In this document: positions 48,326 through 56,289 of the stretch, one piece after another
Numbering within the stretch: position 1 is the first letter of the stretch
Layout of the letters: each line of letters starts with the position of its first letter
Origin: Enterobacter pseudoroggenkampii
Lineage (GTDB): Bacteria; Pseudomonadota; Gammaproteobacteria; Enterobacterales; Enterobacteriaceae
Direction: 5' to 3'
Assembly (NCBI RefSeq): GCF_026420145.1
Contig: NZ_JAPMLV010000008.1
Location: 72,869 to 136,868 of the forward strand
Length of the DNA: 64,000 nucleotides
The notes under the pieces: generated by a model
Databases searched by the model: none
What the model was told of the DNA's origin: nothing
The model's input: the letters and a program-made list of their open reading frames with translations, nothing else
Translations under genes and position numbers: made by a program

Positions 48326-49167
48326 TGGCCGTTCGCCTCGCTCTGTTGGCGGCAGAAATCGGTGTCGGAGCAGACAAACATCCGTTTGCCCGTGTCATCC
48401 AGCACCACTTCATCCAGATAGCTGTGTTTGGATCCGCAGATGGCGCACGGCTCGTCCCACTCCTGCACCGTAAACGGGTGATCGTCGAAATCCAGGCTTT
48501 CGACACGCGTGTACGGCGGGACGGCGTAGATGCGTTTTTCACGCCCGGCGCCGAACAGCTGCAGGGCGGGCATCATGTCCATCTTCGGGTTATCGAATTT
48601 CGGGATCGGCGACGGGTCCATCACGTAGCGGCCGTTGACCTTCACCGGGTAGGCGTAGGTGGTGGCGATATGGCCGAAGCGGGCAATATCCTCATACAGC
48701 TTCACCTGCATGACGCCGTACTCTTCCAGGGCGTGCATGGTGCGGGTTTCGGTTTCGCGCGGCTCGATAAAGCGCAGCGGCTCCGGAATTGGCACCTGGA
48801 AAATCAAAATCTGATCTTCAGCGAGCGGGGTTTCCGGAATGCGGTGGCGGGTCTGGATCAGCGTCGCGTCTTCGGTTTTTTCGGTGGTGGTGACGCCGGT
48901 GACGCGCTGGAAGAAGCTGCGGATCGACACGGCGTTGGTGGTGTCGTCCGCGCCCTGGTCGATGACCTTCAGCACGTCCGCCTCGCCGATCACGCTGGCG
49001 GTGATCTGAATACCGCCCGTGCCCCAGCCGTAGGGCATCGGCATTTCGCGGCCGCCGAACGGCACCTGATAGCCCGGAATGGCTACCGCTTTAAGTATCG
49101 CTCGGCGGATCATGCGTTTGGTTTGCTCATCCAGATAGGCAAAGTTGTAGCCGCTTAAGTTAGCCAT
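48322..49167 (-). CDS. phnJ: C-P lyase catalytic subunit PhnJ
   Basis: A 281-residue radical SAM enzyme that cleaves the carbon-phosphorus bond and releases the alkane, for example methane from methylphosphonate. The cluster cysteines Cys241, Cys244 and Cys266, plus Cys272, sit in CAICGSKHS...FVCSDTDFC at the same numbers as in E. coli. The unusual C-terminal cluster position is typical for PhnJ. It overlaps phnI by eight bases and phnK by four. Confidence 0.97.
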   Translation of the reverse strand: MANLSGYNFAYLDEQTKRMIRRAILKAVAIPGYQVPFGGREMPMPYGWGTGGIQITASVIGEADVLKVIDQGADDTTNAVSIRSFFQRVTGVTTTEKTEDATLIQTRHRIPETPLAEDQILIFQVPIPEPLRFIEPRETETRTMHALEEYGVMQVKLYEDIARFGHIATTYAYPVKVNGRYVMDPSPIPKFDNPKMDMMPALQLFGAGREKRIYAVPPYTRVESLDFDDHPFTVQEWDEPCAICGSKHSYLDEVVLDDTGKRMFVCSDTDFCRQQSEANGQ

Positions 49168-50224
49168 GTTTGCGCTCCCGTTGCAGGCGTTTCAGCAGTT
49201 CCAGTTCGGCCTGGAAATCGACGTAGTGCGGCAGCTTGAGGTGCGAGACAAAGCCCGCGGCCTCAACGTTATCCGCGTGGGCCAGCACGAACTCTTCGTC
49301 CTGCGCCGGGCCTGCAACGTGCTCGCCGTAGTCCGGCGCCTGCAGGGCGCGGTCGACCAGCGCCATCGCCATGGCCTTGCGCTCGCCGAGGCCAAACACC
49401 AGCCCGTAGCCGCGGGTAAAGTGCGGGTCTTCATTTTCGGGCGCGACAAATCCGTTAACCATTTCGCATTCGGTCATCAGCAGTTCGCCGACGTTGACGG
49501 CAAATCCCAGCTCTTCCGGCACGATTTCGACGTCGATATAGCCGCTGCGGATCTCGGCCGCAAACGGGTGGTTGCGCCCGTAGCCGCGCTGGGTGGAGTA
49601 GGCCAGCGCCAGCAGATAGCCTTCGTCGCCGCGCATCAGCTGCTGCAGGCGGGACGAGCGCGAGCACGGGTAAACCGGCGGCGTGCGGGTGATGTCATCC
49701 GGCTGCGCGTCTGAATCCTCTTCCGCCTTCGCCAGACCCTGTTTCGCCAGCAGGCTGAAAACGTGCGGAGACGGTTCCTGTTCGGCATCAGAGGTACTGA
49801 GCGGCGGGGTTTCGCCGTTCGCCAGCAGGGTAAAATCCAGCAGGCGATGGGTGTAGTCACAGGTAGGGCCAAGCAGCTGGCCGCCGGGGATGTCTTTGTA
49901 AACGGCAGAAATGCGGCGCTCCAGGCGCATCTCCGCCGTGTTCACCGGCTCGCTGACCGCCAGTTTGGCAAGCGTGGTGCGGTAGGCGCGCAGCAGGAAG
50001 ATGGCTTCCACGTTATCGCCGCTGGCCTGCTTCAGGGCCAGCGCCGCCAGCTCGCGGTCGGCGATGCCGCCCTCGGTCATCACCCGGTCGACGGCGAGGT
50101 TTAGCTGCTGTTCAATCTGGGCGACGCTCAGCTCGGGCAGCCGTTCATCGCCCCGTCGTCTGTGCGCCTGCAGCGCATGGGCGGCGGCGATAGCCTTCTC
50201 GCCCCCTTTGACGGCAACGTACAT
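49160..50224 (-). CDS. phnI: Ribosyl phosphonate triphosphate synthase subunit PhnI
   Basis: A 354-residue nucleosidase-type subunit of the C-P lyase complex that, with PhnG, PhnH and PhnL, exchanges the base of ATP for the phosphonate. [12 protein letters not shown] is taken as the start (E. coli length); the frame has two earlier codons. The conserved TRTPPVYPCSRSSRLQQLMRGDEG region is present. It overlaps phnH by one base. Confidence 0.95.
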   Translation of the reverse strand: MYVAVKGGEKAIAAAHALQAHRRRGDERLPELSVAQIEQQLNLAVDRVMTEGGIADRELAALALKQASGDNVEAIFLLRAYRTTLAKLAVSEPVNTAEMRLERRISAVYKDIPGGQLLGPTCDYTHRLLDFTLLANGETPPLSTSDAEQEPSPHVFSLLAKQGLAKAEEDSDAQPDDITRTPPVYPCSRSSRLQQLMRGDEGYLLALAYSTQRGYGRNHPFAAEIRSGYIDVEIVPEELGFAVNVGELLMTECEMVNGFVAPENEDPHFTRGYGLVFGLGERKAMAMALVDRALQAPDYGEHVAGPAQDEEFVLAHADNVEAAGFVSHLKLPHYVDFQAELELLKRLQRERKHG

Positions 50225-50808
50225 CAGCACACCTCCACATGGGTGGTCCGCGGGATCGCCAGCAGGCGCTCGCCGCAGGTCAGGATCAGGTCAATGCCCA
50301 GCGGGAACGGATGCGGGCGCTCGGTCAGCTCGTGAATGATGCACTCCGGCAGCTGTGGCGCGACCATGCGCTCGTCGGCGATGCCTGCCCCCGTGAGGCG
50401 CAGCATGCGGCCGCCGCTCAGGCTGGAGACCTGCAAAATCAGCGTGGCGCTGGTCTCCGGGGCGACGGCGCTGCCTTCGCTCAGGTCGTTGAGCTGCTCG
50501 TGGCTGATGTGCTCGTCGGCCACGGCAAAGACCGCCTGCCGGGGCTGATCGACCAGCGGGGCTCCGGTGTGAAAGCGCAGGTTCTGGTTGGCGATGTCGT
50601 TAGACAGCGCGCCCGAAAGCCATACCGGGGTGTCGTTATCGGCAAGCGTCAGCAGCACGCTGGTGGTTGCCAGATTCAGCGGCAGCCAGCCCTGGGAGAG
50701 CTGGTGCAGCGAGATGATCACGCCCGGCTCGCTCATGGCCTTCAGCAGGCGACGAAAACTGTGTTGGGCATCCTGGACGGCCAGGGTAAAAGCAGGTTGA
50801 AGCGTCAT
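50224..50808 (-). CDS. phnH: C-P lyase subunit PhnH
   Basis: A 194-residue structural subunit of the PhnGHIJ core; it has a PLP-transferase-like fold without the cofactor. The N-terminal [24 protein letters not shown] and C-terminal [22 protein letters not shown] are characteristic. It overlaps phnG by four bases and phnI by one, consistent with stoichiometric synthesis of the complex. Confidence 0.95.
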   Translation of the reverse strand: MTLQPAFTLAVQDAQHSFRRLLKAMSEPGVIISLHQLSQGWLPLNLATTSVLLTLADNDTPVWLSGALSNDIANQNLRFHTGAPLVDQPRQAVFAVADEHISHEQLNDLSEGSAVAPETSATLILQVSSLSGGRMLRLTGAGIADERMVAPQLPECIIHELTERPHPFPLGIDLILTCGERLLAIPRTTHVEVC

Positions 50809-51257
50809 GCGTTGTCTCCGCGAACGAGCGTAAAGAAGTCGACCCGGCTGGTGTTCACTTCGGCCTGACGTGCGGCAATGCGCGCGGCGCGGTCGGCTTC
50901 CAGCGGGGCAATAAGGGTTTCCATTAACGTCTGGAAATAGGGTTGTTCCTGTAAAAGCGCGTCGATCACCGCGCAGCGCTCGGCGTGCGCTTTGTCGCGC
51001 CCGAGCACGTAGCTGTAGCCCAGCGTGCCGCTGTTCAGACGGATCGCCGCGCGGGTGAGGGTGGCGTCTCCGGCGAAGAAGCGCTCGCCGGTGCCGCCCA
51101 TGCGCGCCTGGATCTGAACGAGGCCGATCTCCGGGGCGCGAAGGGTGTCGTAATCGGGTGCCAGACTAAGGGCGCTCATGCGGGCAGAGAGCGCGGCAGG
51201 CTGGCTGTGGGCCAGCACGCGCATCCAGCGCTGTCGGGTGGTGGTGTCGAAGTGCAT
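50805..51257 (-). CDS. phnG: C-P lyase subunit PhnG
   Basis: A 150-residue subunit of the PhnGHIJ core (150 in E. coli). The conserved [20 protein letters not shown] and [25 protein letters not shown] segments are present. It starts directly after the phnF stop codon and overlaps phnH by four bases. Confidence 0.95.
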   Translation of the reverse strand: MHFDTTTRQRWMRVLAHSQPAALSARMSALSLAPDYDTLRAPEIGLVQIQARMGGTGERFFAGDATLTRAAIRLNSGTLGYSYVLGRDKAHAERCAVIDALLQEQPYFQTLMETLIAPLEADRAARIAARQAEVNTSRVDFFTLVRGDNA

Positions 51258-51983
51258 TCAGTGCTCCATGGTGAATTCGATCATGTCGGCGCGGGTCAGG
51301 CTGACGGAGTATTCCGTCGCGTCGATCTCGCCGTCACGGTGGTTGAGGGTGCGTACGCAGAGCAGCGGGGCCATATTGGGAATTTCGAGCACCTTGCTCT
51401 CTTTCGCCTGCGCGCGACGGGCGCTGATGCGCGTCTGGGTGCGCTTGAGCGCAATGCCTGTCACATCCTGAAGAAAATCATGCAGCGACCCGCTGGAGAA
51501 ATTCTGCAGCACGGGCCAGAGGGCGAGGTCCGCGAAGTAGTGGTCTATCTGGCATACCGCCACGCCATTAACGCGACGCAGGGTGCGCAGGTGGATGACG
51601 TTATCGCCCTCTTGAATCCCCAGCGCGTCCGCCACGTGGCTGGAGGCCGGACGCAATACCGAGAGCAGCTTTTCGCTGGTCGGGTGGCTGCCCTGATCCA
51701 GCAGGTTCTGGCTGAAGCGCGCCTGGGCGTTTAGCGGGTAGTCGAACGGGCGCATCAGCACCAGCACGCCCACGCCCTGACGGCGCTGGACCCAGCCGCG
51801 CTCGACCAGCTGGTCAATGGCGCGGCGCAGGGTGTGTCGGTTCACCTCATAGCGGTCGGCAAGCTGCTGCTCGGCGGGGAGATAGTCCCCGCAGCGGTAG
51901 TGCGTGCGCAGCTCCACTTCGAGCTTTGCCGCAATCTCTTGCCAGCGGGTGGGGTAACTGGTCGGATGTCTGGATAAGTGCAT
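51258..51983 (-). CDS. phnF: GntR-family regulator PhnF
   Basis: A 241-residue regulator with an N-terminal GntR winged helix (about 10-78, LPAEQQLADRYEVNRHTLRRAIDQLVERGWVQRR) and a UTRA ligand-binding domain (about 95-235). It sits between the transporter genes and the enzyme genes of the phn operon and probably fine-tunes them; in E. coli its role is not fully defined. I start it at MHLSRHPTS, the E. coli N-terminus, not three codons earlier. Confidence 0.93.
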   Translation of the reverse strand: MHLSRHPTSYPTRWQEIAAKLEVELRTHYRCGDYLPAEQQLADRYEVNRHTLRRAIDQLVERGWVQRRQGVGVLVLMRPFDYPLNAQARFSQNLLDQGSHPTSEKLLSVLRPASSHVADALGIQEGDNVIHLRTLRRVNGVAVCQIDHYFADLALWPVLQNFSSGSLHDFLQDVTGIALKRTQTRISARRAQAKESKVLEIPNMAPLLCVRTLNHRDGEIDATEYSVSLTRADMIEFTMEH

Positions 51984-52003
51984 AGAAAACAAAGCCTCGC
52001 TTC

Positions 52004-52783
52004 TCAGATGAAGTGCTTACGCAAACGTTGAGAGAGGAAATCCAGCAGGCTGACGGTGACGATGATGAGTACCATCAGGGCGCAGGTTTGCTGGAACTGG
52101 AAACCGCGAATCGCTTCCCACAGGGTGACGCCAATCCCGCCTGCGCCCACCATGCCGACCACGGTGGCGGAGCGGACGTTGGATTCAAAGCGGTACAGGG
52201 AGTAGGAGATCAGCAGCGGCATCACCTGCGGCAGAACGCCGTAGAGGATCTCTTCGATTTTGTTGGCACCCGTTGCGCGGATGCCTTCCACCGGGCCGGG
52301 CTCGATGGCTTCGACCGCCTCGGAGAGCAGCTTGGAAAGCACGCCGGTCGTGTGGATGAACAGCGCCATTACGCCGGCGAACGGACCCAGGCCGACAGCG
52401 ACCACGAACAGCATCGCAAAGACCATTTCGTTGATGGCGCGGCAGGCGTCCATCAGGCGGCGCATGGGCTGGTATACCCACCACGGCACGATGTTTTCGG
52501 CGCTCATCAGGCCAAATGGAATAGAGAGAACGACGGCAAGGGCGGTGCCCCAGACGGCGATTTGCAGAGTGACCGCCATTTCGCTGAGATAGTCCTGCCA
52601 CTGGCTGAAGTCCGGCGGGAAGAAGTCGGCGGCGAAGGTCGCCATGTTGCCCGCGTCTTTGAAGAGCAGCAGCGGATCCATTTCCGCGCCCTTCCAGGAG
52701 ATAACCAGCACCGCCAGCAGGATGGCCCAGCTAATGAGCGAGAACCAGCTGCGCTTTGGCGGTGGGAGGGTGATGGTTTGCAT
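52004..52783 (-). CDS. phnE: Phosphonate ABC transporter permease PhnE, intact
   Basis: A 259-residue inner-membrane permease with about six spans and the ABC-permease EAA-type loop [21 protein letters not shown]. The frame is complete; in E. coli K-12 an eight-base duplication inactivates phnE and makes the phn operon cryptic, so this strain should take up phosphonates without such a revertant. A palindromic repeat lies in the gap between phnD and phnE. Confidence 0.95.
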   Translation of the reverse strand: MQTITLPPPKRSWFSLISWAILLAVLVISWKGAEMDPLLLFKDAGNMATFAADFFPPDFSQWQDYLSEMAVTLQIAVWGTALAVVLSIPFGLMSAENIVPWWVYQPMRRLMDACRAINEMVFAMLFVVAVGLGPFAGVMALFIHTTGVLSKLLSEAVEAIEPGPVEGIRATGANKIEEILYGVLPQVMPLLISYSLYRFESNVRSATVVGMVGAGGIGVTLWEAIRGFQFQQTCALMVLIIVTVSLLDFLSQRLRKHFI

Positions 52784-52804
52784 GTTTGACTCCTTAATCC
52801 GTTC

Positions 52805-52826
52805 TCCCTCTCCCTGTGGGAGAGGG
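52805..52826. repeat. Palindromic intergenic repeat, copy 7
   Basis: TCCCTCTCCC-TGT-GGGAGAGGGG within the phnD-phnE gap of about 50 bases. Its place 3' of the binding-protein gene is like that of copy 4 in the sugar operon. Confidence 0.85.
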
Positions 52827-52834
52827 GACTTGAG

Positions 52835-53851
52835 TTACTGCACCGCTTTATTCACGCTGGTCATCGCGCCGAGCGCGGCGGTCAGGCGGTCGAGGTCTTC
52901 AAGCTGGGCCTGAATCGCGGCCACTTTGCTGGTCTTCTCCTCGTCCTTCAGCCCTTTGTTGTCTTTCACGCCCTGCATCTCTTTAAACAGCGCCAGCTGG
53001 CGAATCGGGACCAGCTGCAGGTCGCTTGACGGGCGGAACGGTGCCCAGCCCAGACGTTCCAGGACCGCTTTCTCTTCCGGCGTTTTGCCATAGGTCATAA
53101 AGAAGTCGTACACCTTGTCCTTGGTGCTTTCGGACAGGTTTTTACGCCACACAATCGGGTCGCCGGGGATCAGCGGGGATTTCCAGATAACCTTGATCTC
53201 TTTCAGCTTGTCCGGTGCGGAGGTCTTCAGCTTGTCGAGGTTTTCGGTGTTGTTGGTGGCAACGTCCACCTGCTTGTTGGCGACGGCCAGAGCGTTGGTT
53301 TCGTGGCTGGCGTTGACGGTGCGCTTGAAGTCGCTGGCGGAGGCGTTGTTTTTGGCGAAGACGTAGTAGCCAGGGACAAGGTAACCCGAGGTGGAGTTCG
53401 GATCGCCGTTGCCGAAGGTCAGCTCTTTGCGTTTGGCGAGCATGTCGTTGAGGTTGTTGATCGGGCTGTCTTTGTTGACGATCAGCACGCTCCAGTACCC
53501 CGGGGAGCCATCTGCCGCGACGGTCTGGGCAAAGACCTGGCCGTTCGCGCGGTCCACCGCTTCCATGGCGGAGAGGTTGCCGTACCAGGCGATGTCCACT
53601 TTGTTAAAGCGCATCCCCTGGATGATGCCCGCGTAGTCCGGGGCGAAGAAGGCGTTCACTTTGATCCCCAGCTTGGTTTCCATATCTTTCAGGAACGGTT
53701 CCCACTGGGGTTTCAGGTTCTGCTGTGATTCCGTCGAAATAATGCCGAAGTTCAGCGCTTTTTCCTGCTCTTGTGCATACGCCGGGCTTAGGAGGGTGCT
53801 GAGGCTGAACATGCTGGTAAAGGCCAGCGCGGCAACGGCTTTGTAGCTCAT
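52835..53851 (-). CDS. phnD: Phosphonate ABC transporter binding protein PhnD
   Basis: A 338-residue periplasmic binding protein for alkyl- and aminoalkylphosphonates. The signal peptide covers about residues 1-26 (AALAFTSMFSLSTLLSPAYA). The ligand-binding core includes NFGIISTESQQNLKPQW, VDIAWYGNLSAMEAV and GDPNSTSGYLVPGYY, the last being the phosphonate-binding loop. AGGAAAGTAC precedes the ATG. It lies between phnC and phnE. Confidence 0.95.
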   Translation of the reverse strand: MSYKAVAALAFTSMFSLSTLLSPAYAQEQEKALNFGIISTESQQNLKPQWEPFLKDMETKLGIKVNAFFAPDYAGIIQGMRFNKVDIAWYGNLSAMEAVDRANGQVFAQTVAADGSPGYWSVLIVNKDSPINNLNDMLAKRKELTFGNGDPNSTSGYLVPGYYVFAKNNASASDFKRTVNASHETNALAVANKQVDVATNNTENLDKLKTSAPDKLKEIKVIWKSPLIPGDPIVWRKNLSESTKDKVYDFFMTYGKTPEEKAVLERLGWAPFRPSSDLQLVPIRQLALFKEMQGVKDNKGLKDEEKTSKVAAIQAQLEDLDRLTAALGAMTSVNKAVQ

Positions 53852-53875
53852 GTACTTTCCTCGGATCGGGTTTAA

Positions 53876-54664
53876 TTAAGCAGCCTGCGCGTTCTCTTCG
53901 ACGCGGTTAATGCTGCGGTAGAGATGGTCAAAACGTTCGTTATCAAACTGATGGCTCGCGCCATCAAAGAACACGTGCCCCTGACGCAGGGCGACAATGC
54001 GTTCGCAGTAGCGTAGGGCGTAATCCACCTGATGCAGCGTGACCACCACGGTAATGCCGTCGTTCTGGTTAATGTCGCGCAGGGTCTCCATCACGATGCG
54101 GGCGGACTCCGGGTCCAGCGAGGCAATGGGTTCGTCAGCAAGAATGATTTGCGCTTTCTGCATCAGGGCGCGGGCAATGGCGACGCGCTGCTGCTGTCCA
54201 CCGGACAGGGTGGAAACGCGCTGGTGGGCGAAATGCGCCATGCCGACGCGGGTCAGCGCCTGTAAGGCTTCCTGCTTTTGGGAAGGGGAGAACCAGCGCA
54301 GGCAGGTACGCCAGAACGGGGTGCTGCCGAGCGCGCCAATCAGCACGTTCTCCAGCACCGTCAGGCGGTTTACCAGGTTGAACTGCTGGAAGATGTAGCC
54401 CGTCTGGGCACGGCTCTTGCGGATATCGCTCGCCAGACGCCCCGCGCGCTGCACGGTATTACCCAGCAGCTCTACGTGGCTTTCCGGCGTTTTATCGCCG
54501 GTGATAAGCCCGCTCAAATGGCGCAGAAGGGTGGATTTACCCGAGCCGGAAGGCCCGAGAAGCGCCACCATATCGCCCTGCCGGACGGTCAGATCAACGG
54601 CATGCAGAGCCTTGTTGTGATTGAAGGTCTTGCTCAGTTTCTCGACGCGGATGACAGTTTGCAT
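53876..54664 (-). CDS. phnC: Phosphonate ABC transporter ATPase PhnC
   Basis: A 262-residue ATPase of the phosphonate importer PhnCDE, first gene of the operon. Walker A LLGPSGSGKST (35-45), signature LSGGQQQRVAIARAL and Walker B IILADEPIASLD are present. It is expected to be induced by phosphate starvation through PhoB, given the Pho box upstream. Confidence 0.95.
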   Translation of the reverse strand: MQTVIRVEKLSKTFNHNKALHAVDLTVRQGDMVALLGPSGSGKSTLLRHLSGLITGDKTPESHVELLGNTVQRAGRLASDIRKSRAQTGYIFQQFNLVNRLTVLENVLIGALGSTPFWRTCLRWFSPSQKQEALQALTRVGMAHFAHQRVSTLSGGQQQRVAIARALMQKAQIILADEPIASLDPESARIVMETLRDINQNDGITVVVTLHQVDYALRYCERIVALRQGHVFFDGASHQFDNERFDHLYRSINRVEENAQAA

Positions 54665-54709
54665 GTGCTGGGCCTCACGATAAATGTGGCCTCATGCTGG
54701 CGCATCAAT

Positions 54710-54731
54710 GTGACATTTGGGTTAAGTGCAG
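54710..54731 (-). promoter_or_regulatory. Pho box upstream of phnC
   Basis: The minus strand reads CTGCACTTAAC then CCAAATGTCAC, two PhoB half-sites at 11-base spacing. The following bases (CGCCAGCATGAGGCCAC and on) align with the E. coli phnC promoter region, so this is the PhoB-binding site of the operon. Confidence 0.75.
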
Positions 54732-54777
54732 GTTGCGGGAGTTTGAAGAGTTGAGCGGAGTTTGATGACAATCATCG

Positions 54778-54839
54778 TAGGCCCGGTCAGCGCAGCGCCA
54801 CCGGCGCTGTGGGCGGATGCGCTGCGCGTGTCCTGCCTA
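54778..54839. repeat. Degenerate BIME
   Basis: GTAGGCCCGGTCAGCGCAGC then GCCACCGGCGC, with a diverged right half ending CCTGCCTAC. It lies 3' of yjdN and upstream of the phn Pho box. Confidence 0.7.
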
Positions 54840-55277
54840 CGACGTTTGTTGCTTGACGACGTTAATCATCCACGGCACGCCGTATTTGTCGGTGACTTTA
54901 CCGAAACCGTGCGCCCAGAAGGTTTCCTGCCAGGCCATTTCGATATTCCCGCCATCGGCAAGGTTGTCGAACCAGCGTTTGCCTTCATCGACATCCTGGG
55001 TGTCGAGCACCAGCGTAAAGCCCGCGTACTGTGCGTTGCTGCCCGGCGGCATCCCATCGCTCATCATGATATCGCTGCCTGCAATGCGGACGTTGGAGTG
55101 AGCGATAGCGGAATCCGGAAATTTCATACCGGACGGACAGCCTTCCTCGCTGTTATCGCTTTTTGGCATTTCGCCGAAGGTGATTTTATAGAGAGGCTCT
55201 GCGCCGACGGCTTGCTGGTAGAAGGCGGTGGCCTCTGCGCAGTTGCCGGCGAAAGAGATGTAGGGACTTAACGGCAT
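54837..55277 (-). CDS. yjdN: VOC-fold protein YjdN (PhnB)
   Basis: A 146-residue glyoxalase/bleomycin-resistance-fold protein (PhnB-like, DM9 type). YISFAGNCAEATAFYQQAVG and the closing GKVTDKYGVPWMIN are typical. Although once named phnB, it is not needed for phosphonate use and its function is unknown. It lies upstream of phnC as in E. coli, but a REP element and the Pho box separate the two, so it is a different transcript. Confidence 0.93.
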   Translation of the reverse strand: MPLSPYISFAGNCAEATAFYQQAVGAEPLYKITFGEMPKSDNSEEGCPSGMKFPDSAIAHSNVRIAGSDIMMSDGMPPGSNAQYAGFTLVLDTQDVDEGKRWFDNLADGGNIEMAWQETFWAHGFGKVTDKYGVPWMINVVKQQTS

Positions 55278-55324
55278 AATCTTTACCTCACGTAAGAAAA
55301 GCCCATTAAGTGTAGTTCCCGAAA

Positions 55325-55351
55325 GCCCGGTAAGCGAAGCGCCACCGGGCG
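55325..55351. repeat. Single REP element
   Basis: AGCCCGGTAAGCGAAGCGCC then ACCGGGC, one half of the BIME unit seen at 20731 and 28711, just beyond the yjdM stop codon. Confidence 0.8.
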
Positions 55352-55357
55352 GGTAAA

Positions 55358-55693
55358 TCAGTTCTTTTTCACGAACTCTGATTTCAGTTTCATCGGACCG
55401 AAGCCGTCAATTTTGCAGTCGATATTATGATCGCCTTCCACCAGACGGATATTCTTCACTTTGGTGCCAATCTTCAGCATGGAAGAACTGCCTTTCACTT
55501 TCAGGTCTTTAATCACGGTTACGCTGTCGCCGTCCGCCAGCAGATTGCCGTTCGCATCTTTTACGACAAGTGCATCAGCATCGTGTGATGGTTCGGCATC
55601 ATTCCATTCGTGAGCGCATTCCGGGCAGATGAACATGCCATTATCTTCATAGGTGTATTCAGAATTGCATTTCGGGCAGTGTGGGAGTGACAT
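55358..55693 (-). CDS. yjdM: Zinc-ribbon protein YjdM (PhnA)
   Basis: A 111-residue protein with an N-terminal zinc ribbon ([21 protein letters not shown], cysteines at about 6, 9, 24, 27) and a C-terminal SH3-like domain ([33 protein letters not shown]). It carries the old name PhnA, but it is not a phosphonoacetate hydrolase and its role is unknown. I start it at MSLPHCPKC, the E. coli N-terminus, discarding a 25-codon upstream extension. Confidence 0.93.
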   Translation of the reverse strand: MSLPHCPKCNSEYTYEDNGMFICPECAHEWNDAEPSHDADALVVKDANGNLLADGDSVTVIKDLKVKGSSSMLKIGTKVKNIRLVEGDHNIDCKIDGFGPMKLKSEFVKKN

Positions 55694-56289
55694 ATCGGTA
55701 TCCTCAAAAAGTGTAAACGCGCTGGAAGTGCCAGCTAAATGACGGCAGTGTGCCGAAAAAGGCGGCAAGTATAGCGCAAATCCACATGGTTGTCGGTGAT
55801 ATTGTGAATTAAAAAAGATGCAAAAAGCGTATCGGGAGTGACACTTCCTGTCAGTCAGTTAAGCGATGCTTACGTCATTAGCACGGTGGGAAAAAATTGA
55901 TGCTAAATATATCGAATATTTTATTGCAGCAAATTGCTACGCCCCTCCATTTCGGATAAGGTGAAGCAACACATCGTTATTTATCTCCTGACCTCGCTGC
56001 CATACATATCTTTTGGCAGGGGCGTATTACCTCTCTTTTTAGATGGGTAAATAATGATGATATATCCTGAAGTTTCTTAAAATTGGGCTACGCTTTTTTC
56101 TTTTGGCTGTCAGGCCAGGAGCAGAGCTTCACACGCCATGCAAGGATAGCGAATTATTTCTGATTATCATCAATCAGTTATATTTCGGCGAACATGTTTT
56201 CCACACGTGATCATATAAGCCTGAACAACATAATTAATACCAGTGGCTTAATAAAAGTAATAAATTTGCGTTAAGGAAAGTCTTTTATC
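55694..56289. other. AT-rich intergenic region upstream of crfC
   Basis: About 600 bases without a supported gene. A hairpin TGCCA-N13-TGGCA at 56000-56022 and several AT runs are visible. A loose resemblance to a flagellar sigma-28 promoter (TGAAGTTT-N11-GCTACGCT) near 56070 is not good enough to annotate. AAGGAAAG lies 11 bases before the crfC start. Confidence 0.45.

Noticed and set aside
56060..56100. Sigma-28 flagellar promoter of crfC-yjcZ
   Set aside because: The best candidate keeps only part of the -35 element and almost none of the GCCGATAA -10 element.
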